The notes beneath the pieces are model-generated. The model saw only the letters and a program-made list of their open reading frames with translations. It did no database searches and had not been told where the DNA came from. This document shows positions 1 to 7,758 of a stretch of DNA of 43,971 bases, piece after piece. The first letter of the stretch is position 1. Each line of letters starts with the position of its first letter. A program made the position numbers and the translations under genes. Source of the DNA: JACJWR01 sp964627505 (GTDB taxonomy: Bacteria; Actinomycetota; Actinomycetes; S36-B12; UBA10799); contig CAZVKB010000010.1 of NCBI GenBank assembly GCA_964627505.1, forward strand, positions 1 through 43,971. The letters are read 5' to 3'.

Positions 1-731
1 GAGGTGCTGGCGGTGGCTCCTTCGGAGCGGGGGAAAAACTCATACCACGCACCGAACAAAGCGCGCCGACGATCCACGAACATCGGCCATGGCCCACTCG
101 GGGTCACCAGGTCGCGCAGCGGATGTCGCGCCAACACTTCGCGGACTTTTCGTCCGGTGCCTGCGGCGAGCCGGGCCTCTTCGGGGAGTTCGGCGTTGCG
201 CATCGCATTTGCCGCAGCCAGCAGCACGTCCTGCGCTGACTCGGACAATCCCTCCGCGGCGCGTTCCAGCACGAGAGCGCCTTCGGTGAGTTCCAATTCG
301 ATATCCACGCCGGCTGGGATCTTGATTTCGGCTCGATGCACCCATGTGCCATACGGATCCGACCAGGCCTCGATGATGAATCCCCACATGCCCATGCTGT
401 CCGGACGCATCTGTCCTTCCCACAGACACAGCCCAGGGTTGATTTCCACCATGTCCACGGGTAGGCAGCGGCTGCCGTCAGGACGGATCGGAACCAGACT
501 CACGGCCAGCGCGTCGTGACCCTCGCGGACCACAGTGGCGTTGACGGTGATCAGTTCGCCGACGGCGGCTTTGGTGGCGCGCCGCCCAGATTCCACGCTG
601 GGGGCGACGTCCATGATGGAAAACCGGCCGCTGAGCACATCCGGGACTGCCAAACTCGGGCTCGGCAGGGTGGACCAATACTTTTCGCCGGCGCTACTAG
701 GAGCTCCGGAACCGGGCTTAGGTTGGGGCAC
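1..731 (-). CDS. glgE: GlgE, alpha-1,4-glucan:maltose-1-phosphate maltosyltransferase (N-terminal part, cut by window edge)
   Basis: GlgE extends alpha-1,4-glucans using maltose 1-phosphate. Only about 243 N-terminal residues are present; the frame runs off position 1, so the catalytic GH13 barrel is outside the window. Recognisable pieces are an Ig-like N-terminal domain (AVGELITVNATVVREGHDAL), then EAWSDPYGTWVHRAEIKIPAG, a helical stretch with ALVLERAAEG, and the family hallmark GAWYEFFPRSEG close to the edge. The start is GTG at 731: an in-frame TAG lies four codons upstream, and a TAGGGT hexamer sits 6 nt before the GTG, which suggests a leaderless mRNA. It follows glgX on the same strand after 107 nt that contain a terminator-like hairpin, so it may be transcribed separately. 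The identification rests on remembered family motifs and is firm. Confidence 0.93.
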   Translation of the reverse strand, partial: MPQPKPGSGAPSSAGEKYWSTLPSPSLAVPDVLSGRFSIMDVAPSVESGRRATKAAVGELITVNATVVREGHDALAVSLVPIRPDGSRCLPVDMVEINPGLCLWEGQMRPDSMGMWGFIIEAWSDPYGTWVHRAEIKIPAGVDIELELTEGALVLERAAEGLSESAQDVLLAAANAMRNAELPEEARLAAGTGRKVREVLARHPLRDLVTPSGPWPMFVDRRRALFGAWYEFFPRSEGATAST

Positions 732-737
732 CCCTTG

Positions 738-743
738 ACCCTA
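738..743 (-). promoter_or_regulatory. -10 element (TAGGGT) for leaderless glgE transcript
   Basis: Read on the minus strand this is TAGGGT, followed by 6 nt and then the GTG start of glgE. It fits the actinobacterial TANNNT -10 consensus placed so that transcription would begin at or next to the start codon. No Shine-Dalgarno sequence with free space lies between. No convincing -35 is visible, which is common in this phylum. Confidence 0.5.
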
Positions 744-799
744 TTGCGCGCGGGCCATTGTTGCCTAGTAGCCCCGTGTTCCAACGCCGACGATCTCCC

Positions 800-833
800 A
801 AGGCGTCCCAGCAGGTACCTTGCGGAGCGCCTT
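800..833 (-). terminator. terminator-like hairpin after glgX
   Basis: The arms AAGGCG and CGCCTT enclose further pairing (TCC with GGA, GC with GC, and a central AGGTACCT palindrome) six bases after the glgX stop. There is no U-tract, so it would be a non-canonical terminator or a processing site. Its position, just ahead of the separate glgE promoter, supports a transcript boundary. Confidence 0.45.
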
Positions 834-838
834 TCGCC

Positions 839-2989
839 TCAACATTTCAGACCCCCTGGGCGTGCCACTCGCATGACGACGGCGCCAAACGGAGCCACTG
901 TCACCTTCGCGCCTGCCGACACCGGGGTCGTCGAGGTGGCAACGTCCGGGCTAGCACTGTCGAGCAGAATGGTGTACGCCGTTCCATACGGTTGGTTGGG
1001 CAATCGGAAGTCCAGGGACTCTGCACCCCCGTTGAAGATGATGAAGAATGGGCAGTCCCGCAGCGGTTCGCCGGTGTGGCTGCGGCCCTTGAGATCACCG
1101 GAAATGAACATGCCGATACCTCGCGTGGCCGGATCGTTCCACTCATGGGCGCTCATCGTGTGTCCGGTCGGGGAAAACCACGCCAAATCTTCCGGTTCGC
1201 CGGGGGACACCGGGCGACCGGAAAAAAAGTAACGCTGTCGAAAGCTGGGGTGGGATTTGCGCAACGCGATCAACGCCTTGGTGAACGCCAATAAGGCGTG
1301 ATCATCGTCGTCCAACTCCCAGTCGAACCACGAGATCTCGTTGTCTTGACAGTAGGCGTTGTTGTTGCCGCCCTGGGTGCGACCGATTTCATCGCCGCCC
1401 GAGAGCATCGGCACACCGGTACTCAACAGCAGAGCGGTGAGCATCGATCGCACCCGCCGACGACGCAACTCGTTGACGTCCACGTCATCGGTGGGGCCTT
1501 CGGCACCGCTGTTCCAGGACCGGTTGTCGTTGGTGCCGTCTCGGTTGCCCTCGCGGTTGGCCTCATTGTGCTTGTTGTTGAACGCCACCAGGTCGTTCAT
1601 TGTGAAGCCATCGTGACAGGTGATGAAGTTGATCGAGGCGAACGGCCGCCGACCTTCGGAGGTGTAAAGGTCGGCTGAGCCGGTCAAGCGCCAACCGAGT
1701 TCCCCCACGCCAGCGGCATTACGCCAGTAGTCGCGCAGGCAATCGCGGTACTTGCCGTTCCACTCGGTCCACAGCGGTGGGAATTCTCCCACTTGATAGC
1801 CCCCTGGTCCGACGTCCCACGGTTCGGCGATGAGCTTCACGGTCCGCAATACGGGGTCCTGATTGATGGTGGACATAAAGGATCCGAGCATGTCCACGTC
1901 GTGCATGGAACGCGCCAGTGCGCTGGCGAGATCGAACCGGAAACCATCCACATGCATCTCTTGCACCCAGTACCGCAAGGAGTCGGTGATCAGGCGAATC
2001 ACGTGCGGCTCAGTGACGTTGAGCGTGTTGCCGCACCCGGTGTAGTCGGTGTATAGGTGTGGCTCGTTGGCGTCGAGTCGGTAGTAGCCGATGTTGTCGA
2101 TGCCGCGCCACGACAGCGTGGGGCCAAGCGCATTGCCCTCGCATGTGTGGTTATACACAACGTCGAGGATGACCTCCAAACCGGCGGCGTGCATCGCCTT
2201 CACCATCGCTTTGAACTCGCTGACCTGTTGCCCTCGGGTGCCGAAAGCCGCATATGCCCCGTGTGGCGCGAAATACCCCAGCGAGTTGTAACCCCAATAG
2301 TTACGCAGGCCCGCGTCTACCAGGTGGGTTTCGGACGTGAACTCGTGGACGGGCAGCAACTCGACGGCGGTAATGCCCAACGAGACCAAGTGTTCGATAG
2401 CAGCCGGGTGTGCCATCCCGGCGTAGGTCCCGCGGATTTCGGCGGGGATGTCTGGGTGCAGTTTGGTGAAACCCTTGACATGGGTTTCGTAGATCACCGA
2501 ATCCGCCCACGATACTTTCGGATGGGCATCATCGCCCCAGTCGAAGGTGTCGTCCACCACCACCGAATGCGGCACAAAGGGCCCGGAATCTTGCCCGTTC
2601 ATCACCAGATCGTTGTCTGGGTCGGAGCCATAGATCGCCGGGGTCTCCACCACGCCGCCGGTGATCGCCCGGGCGTAGGGATCCACCAGCAGTTTCTCCG
2701 GGTTGTAGCGCAGACCACGGGCGGGATCCCACGGTCCGCTGACCCGGAAGCCGTAGCGCTGACCAGGTCGCAGACCGGGAATGTAGCCGTGAAACACATG
2801 GAACGTCTGTTCTCCGAGCCGGATCTCACGTTCACTGCCATCGTCGTCGATCAGGCAGAAGTCGACCGCATCGGCGTGCTCAGCCCACAGCGCAACGTTG
2901 GCGCCGTCCGCATCGACGGTGACGCCCAACGGTTCGGCATGACCTGGCCATGCCACGTGCAGGTGCGGAGGCACATCGCTGAAACTCAT
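839..2989 (-). CDS. glgX: GlgX, glycogen debranching enzyme (GH13 isoamylase type)
   Basis: This enzyme hydrolyses alpha-1,6 branch points in glycogen, probably on limit dextrins. The protein is 716 residues, normal for the family. An N-terminal CBM48-like domain (about 15-140) precedes the GH13 barrel. Visible catalytic motifs are DGFRFD with nucleophile Asp353, LIAEPWD with acid/base Glu389, and the substrate-binding pair His459-Asp460 in FITCHDGF. DVVYNHT (about 286-292) is the first GH13 conserved region. The ATG at 2989 is chosen because GGGAG sits about 5 nt upstream. A start further upstream (3097) would add an Arg-rich low-complexity leader lacking homology. glgE follows downstream, so both products act on the same storage glucan. 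Confidence 0.96.
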   Translation of the reverse strand: MSFSDVPPHLHVAWPGHAEPLGVTVDADGANVALWAEHADAVDFCLIDDDGSEREIRLGEQTFHVFHGYIPGLRPGQRYGFRVSGPWDPARGLRYNPEKLLVDPYARAITGGVVETPAIYGSDPDNDLVMNGQDSGPFVPHSVVVDDTFDWGDDAHPKVSWADSVIYETHVKGFTKLHPDIPAEIRGTYAGMAHPAAIEHLVSLGITAVELLPVHEFTSETHLVDAGLRNYWGYNSLGYFAPHGAYAAFGTRGQQVSEFKAMVKAMHAAGLEVILDVVYNHTCEGNALGPTLSWRGIDNIGYYRLDANEPHLYTDYTGCGNTLNVTEPHVIRLITDSLRYWVQEMHVDGFRFDLASALARSMHDVDMLGSFMSTINQDPVLRTVKLIAEPWDVGPGGYQVGEFPPLWTEWNGKYRDCLRDYWRNAAGVGELGWRLTGSADLYTSEGRRPFASINFITCHDGFTMNDLVAFNNKHNEANREGNRDGTNDNRSWNSGAEGPTDDVDVNELRRRRVRSMLTALLLSTGVPMLSGGDEIGRTQGGNNNAYCQDNEISWFDWELDDDDHALLAFTKALIALRKSHPSFRQRYFFSGRPVSPGEPEDLAWFSPTGHTMSAHEWNDPATRGIGMFISGDLKGRSHTGEPLRDCPFFIIFNGGAESLDFRLPNQPYGTAYTILLDSASPDVATSTTPVSAGAKVTVAPFGAVVMRVARPGGLKC

Positions 2990-3077
2990 CACACTCCCTG
3001 TGTGTTCGCCGGTGGGCTCAGACTGGCGCCTGCGGTTGCGGTCGGCGCCGCTGTCAGCACCGCTGCGCCGCGAAACT

Positions 3078-3083
3078 ACCCTA
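3078..3083 (-). promoter_or_regulatory. candidate -10 element for glgX
   Basis: Minus-strand TAGGGT lies about 90 nt upstream of the glgX ATG, which would give a 5' leader of roughly 80 nt. The hexamer is identical to the one before glgE. A TAGTTT overlaps just downstream and is an alternative. No clear -35 was found. Confidence 0.35.
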
Positions 3084-3091
3084 GAGCCACG

Positions 3092-3132
3092 ACCCACTGC
3101 GCGTTGACGCTATCGCCCGGTGAGCAGTGGGT
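3092..3132. repeat. 9-bp inverted repeat in the glgX/echA divergent promoter region
   Basis: ACCCACTGC (3092-3100) and GCAGTGGGT (3124-3132) are perfect inverted copies separated by 23 bp. The spacer contains TTGACG (3104-3109), which matches a -35 on the plus strand. The repeat lies between the divergent genes glgX and echA, so it could be an operator for a dimeric regulator or, less likely, a stem-loop. No coding sequence crosses it. Confidence 0.5.
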
Positions 3133-3197
3133 TAGGCCTTTACCCGATGGACTACCCGAACCACGGGGGTCCCACACACGTTGCGTCAGGAGTCATC

Positions 3198-3974
3198 GTG
3201 AGTCATGTCACAGTCGAGACCGCTTCGGGAGTTGCCACGATCCGCGTGGATCGTCCCCCGATGAATGCCTTGGACACTGCTGTGCAAGCAGGCTTGGCGG
3301 CCGCGGCAGCCGAAGTCACCGAGCGGGCAGACGTCCGCGCCGTGGTGATCTATGGGGGACCGAAGGTCTTTGCCGCCGGCGCTGACGTCAAAGAGATGGC
3401 TGGCTGGGACTACCAGACCATGGTGTTGCGCAGTCAAGCGTTGCAGGACTCCTTCACCGCGGTCGCGCGGATTCCGAAGCCGACAATTGCCGCAGTCACC
3501 GGGTACGCCCTGGGTGGCGGGCTGGAGTTGGCGCTGGCAGCGGATTTGCGAGTGTGCGGCGACAACGCCAAATTGGGATTGCCGGAGATCCTGCTCGGCA
3601 TCATCCCTGGGGCCGGTGGCACGCAACGGCTGCCGCGGCTGATTGGGCCCGCGCGGGCCAAGGACCTGATCCTCACCGGCCGTTTCGTCGGGGCTGCGGA
3701 GGCCAAGTCGATCGGGCTAGTTGACCGAGTTGTTGCCCCGGACGATGTGCTGACCGAAGCTGTGGCGTTGGCGGGACAATTGGCCGGCGGTGCGACCCTG
3801 GCGCAGCGAGCAGCTCTGGAAGCGATCGATCGCGGCATCGAAACCGATCTCGCGACCGGATTGGCGATCGAGCGGTCCTTGTTCGCAGGCCTGTTCGCCA
3901 CCGAAGACCGCACGATCGGGATGGCTTCGTTCATCGAGTCCGGACCCGGCCACGCAGCGTTCACGGGACGGTGA
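3198..3974 (+). CDS. enoyl-CoA hydratase/isomerase family protein (EchA17-like)
   Basis: The product is a 258-residue crotonase-fold enzyme that hydrates 2-enoyl-CoA in fatty-acid oxidation or related acyl-CoA chemistry. The oxyanion-hole segment AAGADVKEM (about 59-67) and the signature GYALGGGLELALAADL are clear. Both catalytic glutamates are kept: Glu110 in GGGLE and Glu130 in LPEILLGIIPGAGGTQRL. This argues for a true hydratase rather than an isomerase or dehalogenase. The GTG at 3198 is preferred because AGGAG lies 5 nt upstream; a start at 3120 would add 26 unsupported residues. The stop overlaps the following methyltransferase by 4 nt, so the two are probably translated together. M. 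tuberculosis echA17 (Rv3039c) also sits beside a methyltransferase gene. The physiological substrate is unknown. Confidence 0.92.
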   Translation: MSHVTVETASGVATIRVDRPPMNALDTAVQAGLAAAAAEVTERADVRAVVIYGGPKVFAAGADVKEMAGWDYQTMVLRSQALQDSFTAVARIPKPTIAAVTGYALGGGLELALAADLRVCGDNAKLGLPEILLGIIPGAGGTQRLPRLIGPARAKDLILTGRFVGAAEAKSIGLVDRVVAPDDVLTEAVALAGQLAGGATLAQRAALEAIDRGIETDLATGLAIERSLFAGLFATEDRTIGMASFIESGPGHAAFTGR

Positions 3975-4960
3975 CCGCGATGAGTGCGGATCCGGGCCTG
4001 GTCGGGGATTCCGAACCTGTAGGCGCCCCCAGTGCCGAGGACATCGCCGCAGCCTTCGGCGACCCGAAACTCGCCAATGTGCTCTATCACGATTGGGAAT
4101 CGGGAACCTACGACGACAAGTGGTCGATCTCCTATGACGACCGGTGCATCACCTACGCCCGCGACCGTTTTGTCGCCATCGCCGGGGAATCGCAGTGGCC
4201 GTATGGACAGGCGTTGGAGATCGGTGCAGGGACCGGCTTCTTCCTGCTCAACCTCATGCAAGCAGGCGTGATGGCCGGTGGCACCGTCAGCGACATCTCG
4301 CCGGGCATGGTGGAAGTAGCGCGCCGCAACGCCCGCAATCTCGGATATGAGGTTAACGGCGAAGTCGTGGATGCCGAGTCGTTGCCCTTCGACGACAACA
4401 CCTTCGACCTCGTGGTCGGCCACGCCGTGCTCCACCACATTCCCGACCTCGAGGGCGCGATGCGCGAAGTGATGCGCGTGCTCAAGCCCGGCGGCCGTTT
4501 TGTGTTCGCGGGTGAACCCACCCGCCACGGCGACGTGATTGCCCGCACCCTGTCGCGGGGCACATGGTGGATCGCCTCCCGGGCGACCCAGTTGCGTCCG
4601 CTGCGGGCACGGTGGGCGCGGCCCAAATCCGAATTGGATGAATCCTCCCGCGCCGCGGCACTCGAGGCGGTGGTGGATCTGCACACATTTGACCCGGCCG
4701 AACTGGAACGTTTGTTCCTGCGGGCCGGCGCAGTAGAAGTGGACACCGTCACGGAAGAACTCACCGCATCCTGGTTCGGGTGGCCGGTGCGCACATTTGA
4801 GGCCGCAGTCAAGCCGGGCGCGCTGGGCTGGAACTGGGCGGTGTTTGCGTTCCGCACCTGGCAGGGTCTCAACGCGGTGGACGCAACGGTGATGCGCCGG
4901 ATCGTTCCCAAGCGCTATTTCTACAACGTGTCCATCACCGGCGTGAAACCTACGGGCTAG
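3971..4960 (+). CDS. class I SAM-dependent methyltransferase (Rv3038c-like)
   Basis: The protein has 329 residues. SAM-binding motif I is ALEIGAGTGFFLLNL (81-95), followed by an acidic motif around DISPGMVEVARRNARNLG, then VVGHAVLHHIPDLEGAMREV and VLKPGGRFVFAGEP. This is a Rossmann-fold methyltransferase of the UbiE/COQ5-like group, with a C-terminal part (about 190-329) I cannot assign. The GTG start overlaps the echA stop (GTGA), so co-translation is likely. From memory M. tuberculosis has the same pair, echA17-Rv3038c, near the methylglucose lipopolysaccharide genes. The substrate cannot be read from sequence: a sugar hydroxyl, a lipid or a small molecule are all possible. It ends 10 bp before the convergent acyltransferase gene. 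Confidence 0.88.
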   Translation: MTAMSADPGLVGDSEPVGAPSAEDIAAAFGDPKLANVLYHDWESGTYDDKWSISYDDRCITYARDRFVAIAGESQWPYGQALEIGAGTGFFLLNLMQAGVMAGGTVSDISPGMVEVARRNARNLGYEVNGEVVDAESLPFDDNTFDLVVGHAVLHHIPDLEGAMREVMRVLKPGGRFVFAGEPTRHGDVIARTLSRGTWWIASRATQLRPLRARWARPKSELDESSRAAALEAVVDLHTFDPAELERLFLRAGAVEVDTVTEELTASWFGWPVRTFEAAVKPGALGWNWAVFAFRTWQGLNAVDATVMRRIVPKRYFYNVSITGVKPTG

Positions 4961-4970
4961 CGCCGACGAG

Positions 4971-5706
4971 TCACGAGTGCGCAGTCGGGGGCGTCGACTC
5001 GACCGCGTTGGCTTGGGCGGCAGCTTGGGTTTTTCGTTGGATGTCGGCGATTGCAGCGCGTTGTTCGGCTTTCGCCAGGTAGACGTCGCGCCGGTTCTTC
5101 AGGATGCGCCCGGGCACGCCGCCGACGATTGATTCCGGGGGCACATCCCCGCGGACCACGGCGTTTGCAGCCAATATGCAGCCATGGCCAATCCGCGTGC
5201 CCCGCAGCACGGTCACCTTCGTGCCGAGCCAGCAATCCGGCCCGATCCGCACCGGAGTCTTCACCAAGCCCTGGTCCTTGATCGGGTAGGTGACGTCGTC
5301 ATACACGTGGTCGAAATCGCAGATGTACACCCAGTCGGCCACGATGCACCCAGCACCGAACTCGATGTCGAGATAGCCGTTGACGGTGTTGTCGCGGCCG
5401 AACACGCACTTGTCGCCGATCCGCATGGTGCCTTCATGCGCGCGCAGTCGGTTTTCATCCCCGACGTGCACCCACCGGCCGATGATCATTCGCGCATAGC
5501 CCTTGCGGGCGTATACCTGCACGCGTNNNNNNNNNNAACACGAAGCCTTCGGTGATGATGTGGGGATTGCGAACTTTGAACCAGAAGAAGCGCCAGTAGC
5601 GCAGCAGATACCACCAATTCCACGCCCGATTGCGCACCACCCAGCGCAAGGATGACCACGTGAGAAACCGAGCTTGGCGGGGATCACGGGATCGACGGAA
5701 GGCCAC
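4971..5706 (-). CDS. left-handed beta-helix acyltransferase (maltose O-acetyltransferase-like, Rv3034c-like), interrupted by an assembly gap
   Basis: This looks like an acyl-CoA-dependent O-acyltransferase with a hexapeptide-repeat (LbH) fold. The N-terminus reads MAFRRSRDPRQARFLTW and is rich in Arg and Trp; after the gap come RVQVYARKGYARMIIGRWVH, repeated hexapeptides (IGDKCVFGR, IGPDCWLGTKVTVLRGTRIG) and AVVRGDVPPESIVGGVPG, typical of acetyltransferase C-termini. The two halves are in different frames only because ten N replace the real bases; a gap length divisible by three restores one frame. GTG at 5706 is the start in the N-terminal frame, with no obvious ribosome-binding site. Location beside GT4 and methyltransferase genes suggests acylation of a glucan or glycolipid; that substrate is inference. 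Confidence 0.85.
5527..5536. other. assembly gap of ten N inside the acyltransferase gene
   Basis: Ten consecutive N interrupt the gene between codons for ...ITEGFV and RVQVYARKGY. As written the frame breaks; the true missing length must be a multiple of three. This is a scaffolding artefact and not a real frameshift. Confidence 0.95.
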
Positions 5707-5753
5707 GTCGTCACACGTTACCGGGGCGGTGGGCTCAGTTGATGTGCGGACGT

Positions 5754-6938
5754 TCAGGAAACGCCGACGCGGGCGGTGGCTGCGTACACCGAAACAGTGT
5801 CGTGAGCGATGCGCGCCCAGTCGTAATTCCCCAATGCTGCTCTGGCATTTTGCGCGTGCGCCTGGGCCTGTTCTCGGTGCTCGAGCACACGCAACAACGC
5901 TTGGGCCAAATCGTGGGGATCGCCGGGGGTGAACGTGGTGCCGGTCTCGTCGTCGACGACGATGTCGGCGAGGCCACCGGTGCGGGCTGCCACCACCGGC
6001 GTGCCCAAGGACATCGCCTCAAGTGCCACGAGGCCAAACGGCTCGTACAAGCTGGGCACCAGGGCGACGTCCGCAGCCGCGATCAGTGCCTTCAGATCCG
6101 ACTCGGGCAACCACCCAGCCTTGATCACGTGATGGGTAAGTCCACACTCATGCCGTACCCGCTCCACTTGTTCGGCTTGCGTGCCATTGCCAGCAATCAC
6201 AAGGCGGACATCAGGGCGGGCCTGGGATACCTGCACCATGGCGTCGAGCAGTGTAAAAATGCCTTTTTCGACCTCTAACCGACCGGTGAATACGAGGAGT
6301 GGGCCGTGGTTCGACCACCGGGTTCGGGCCGCGTCCTGAGCCTCGGCTGTGGTCTGCCAGAGCGTTGTGTCGATCCCATTGGGCAACACGTGGACCCGCT
6401 CGGGGGCGATCGTGAACTGCGACACCACCTCGTCGCGCATCGCGTTGGAACAGACGATCACAGTGTCCACACTGTGGCAGAGAAAGCGTTCGATCGCGTC
6501 GACGGTAAGGCTCACATCCCCGGGCAGGTACCCCTGGTGGCGGCCCTGTTCGGTGGCGTGAATCGTGGCCAGCAGGGGTCGCTGTGAGCCGTCGACCGCA
6601 GCCAAGCCGGCCCGCGTGGTCATCCAGTCGTGGCAATGCACGACATCCGGGGCGAAGGTACCGACAGTGGCATGGGCCGAGGCGGCTAACGCCTCGTCGA
6701 GATCCCCCACCCAACGCAACAGGTTGTCTGGGACGAAGGCCACATCGGGCGCGCGGGCTGAGCGGACCACTCGCACACCTTCGTACATCGCGTCGTCCGC
6801 GGTTCCTTCCACATGTTGGGTGATGACCACCACATCGTGGCCGAGCGCGGCCTGTGCTGTTGCCAACGCGTGTACGTGACGACCCAAGCCGCCATAGACG
6901 AGTGGCGGGTATTCCCAGGCCACATGCATGATCCGCAC
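5754..6938 (-). CDS. GT4 glycosyltransferase, glycogen-synthase-like alpha-glucosyltransferase (Rv3032-like)
   Basis: The protein is 394 residues with two Rossmann domains (GT-B fold). The N-terminus reads MRIMHVAWEYPPLVYGGLGR, closely matching my memory of M. tuberculosis Rv3032, an alpha-1,4-glucosyltransferase for methylglucose lipopolysaccharide and glycogen. Other motifs are DVVHCHDWM (98-106), FTGRLEVEKG (217-226) and the retaining GT4 EX7E motif with Glu299 and Glu307 in EPFGLVALEAM. The GTG at 6938 is preferred over GTG 7019 and ATG 6929 because it matches the family N-terminus and lies 6 nt after a TATGGT hexamer. It is divergent from the methyltransferase/GH57 pair. Donor specificity (ADP- or UDP-glucose) cannot be read from sequence. 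Confidence 0.92.
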   Translation of the reverse strand: MRIMHVAWEYPPLVYGGLGRHVHALATAQAALGHDVVVITQHVEGTADDAMYEGVRVVRSARAPDVAFVPDNLLRWVGDLDEALAASAHATVGTFAPDVVHCHDWMTTRAGLAAVDGSQRPLLATIHATEQGRHQGYLPGDVSLTVDAIERFLCHSVDTVIVCSNAMRDEVVSQFTIAPERVHVLPNGIDTTLWQTTAEAQDAARTRWSNHGPLLVFTGRLEVEKGIFTLLDAMVQVSQARPDVRLVIAGNGTQAEQVERVRHECGLTHHVIKAGWLPESDLKALIAAADVALVPSLYEPFGLVALEAMSLGTPVVAARTGGLADIVVDDETGTTFTPGDPHDLAQALLRVLEHREQAQAHAQNARAALGNYDWARIAHDTVSVYAATARVGVS

Positions 6939-6944
6939 CCTTAG

Positions 6945-6950
6945 ACCATA
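6945..6950 (-). promoter_or_regulatory. -10 element (TATGGT) for leaderless GT4 gene
   Basis: Minus-strand TATGGT, then 6 nt, then GTG at 6938. It uses the same geometry as glgE. It lies in the 46-bp divergent intergenic region shared with the methyltransferase gene at 6985. Confidence 0.45.
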
Positions 6951-6984
6951 GGGCAGTGGTGCATGCGGCGCCGGATGTGGCCTA

Positions 6985-7758
6985 ATGATGGGCGTGTGTG
7001 TCGAATCCCTTCCGCTCACCGGCGAGCGAACAGTCCCTGATATTCCCGCTGAACGCTACTGGTACTTCCGACACGAGGCGGTCTATCGATGGCTGCTCGA
7101 CGAGGTGTTGCGTGATCTCAGGGAGACTGGTGCCGACCCGTGGTTGTTGGACGCCGGTTGTGGGGAGGGCTACGGCGCACAACTGCTCGCTCCGGCCGTG
7201 GTGGGGGTGGTCGCGCTGGACTTCGACGCAACGACAATCGCGCACGTCGCCACGGCTTACCCAGCGCTTTCAGCGGTCCGTGGGAACCTAGTCGGGTTGC
7301 CGTTCGCGACTGGGGTGTTCGCCGCGACGGTGTCGCTACAGGTGATCGAACACATATGGGATTTGGCTGGTTTCTTGCAGGAGTGTCATCGCGTGGTGCG
7401 TCCGGGCGGCATCATCGCCGTCTCTACACCCAACCGACCGGTTTTTTCGCCCGGGTTGGCTCGCGGCGCCAAACCCACCAACCCGTTTCATGTCGAGGAG
7501 TTCGACGCTGAGCAAGTGGCCGCACTGGTGAGTGCCGCGGGCTTCCGGGAAGTCGCTCTAGCGGGTCTGCACCATGGTCCTCGCATCGCTGACTGGGAGC
7601 AGACGCACGGACCGATCGTGGCGGCTCACATCAACGAGGTGCACAGTGGTGCGCCGGATCCGGAACTGCAGGATTTCGTCGCCGGGCTTACCGTGTCGGA
7701 TTTCGTGATCGGTGCCGCCGAGGGCTGCCATGACCTCATCGGTTGGGGCCGACGGTGA
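6985..7758 (+). CDS. SAM-dependent methyltransferase, Rv3030-like
   Basis: This 257-residue class I methyltransferase has motif I LLDAGCGEGYGAQLL, then VALDFDATTIAHVA, LQVIEHIWDLAGFL and VVRPGGIIAVSTPNRP. The opening LTGERTVPDI and the segment NPFHVEEFDAEQVAALV match what I recall of M. tuberculosis Rv3030, linked to methylglucose lipopolysaccharide synthesis. It would therefore methylate a glucan hydroxyl, but that is inference from similarity and context. ATG at 6985 is taken as the start; ATG 6988 and GTG 6994 are close alternatives and none has a good ribosome-binding site. Its stop overlaps the GH57 start by 4 nt, so the two are coupled. It is divergent from the GT4 glucosyltransferase. 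Confidence 0.9.
   Translation: MMGVCVESLPLTGERTVPDIPAERYWYFRHEAVYRWLLDEVLRDLRETGADPWLLDAGCGEGYGAQLLAPAVVGVVALDFDATTIAHVATAYPALSAVRGNLVGLPFATGVFAATVSLQVIEHIWDLAGFLQECHRVVRPGGIIAVSTPNRPVFSPGLARGAKPTNPFHVEEFDAEQVAALVSAAGFREVALAGLHHGPRIADWEQTHGPIVAAHINEVHSGAPDPELQDFVAGLTVSDFVIGAAEGCHDLIGWGRR

Noticed and set aside
4..519. 171-codon plus-strand frame at the window edge
   Set aside because: The minus strand here encodes GlgE with hallmark GAWYEFFPRSEG; the plus frame is Ser/Arg-rich shadow.
2057..3385. 442-codon plus-strand frame opposite glgX
   Set aside because: Covers the glgX coding region and the divergent promoter, and runs into echA out of frame. No recognisable domain.
3434..4684. 416-codon open frame on the minus strand across echA and the methyltransferase gene
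   Set aside because: Antisense to two well-supported genes; translation is His/Arg/Gly-rich without family motifs. Typical high-GC shadow frame.
4971..5714. Acyltransferase as a frameshifted pseudogene
   Set aside because: The frame break coincides exactly with the ten N; both halves match the same family.
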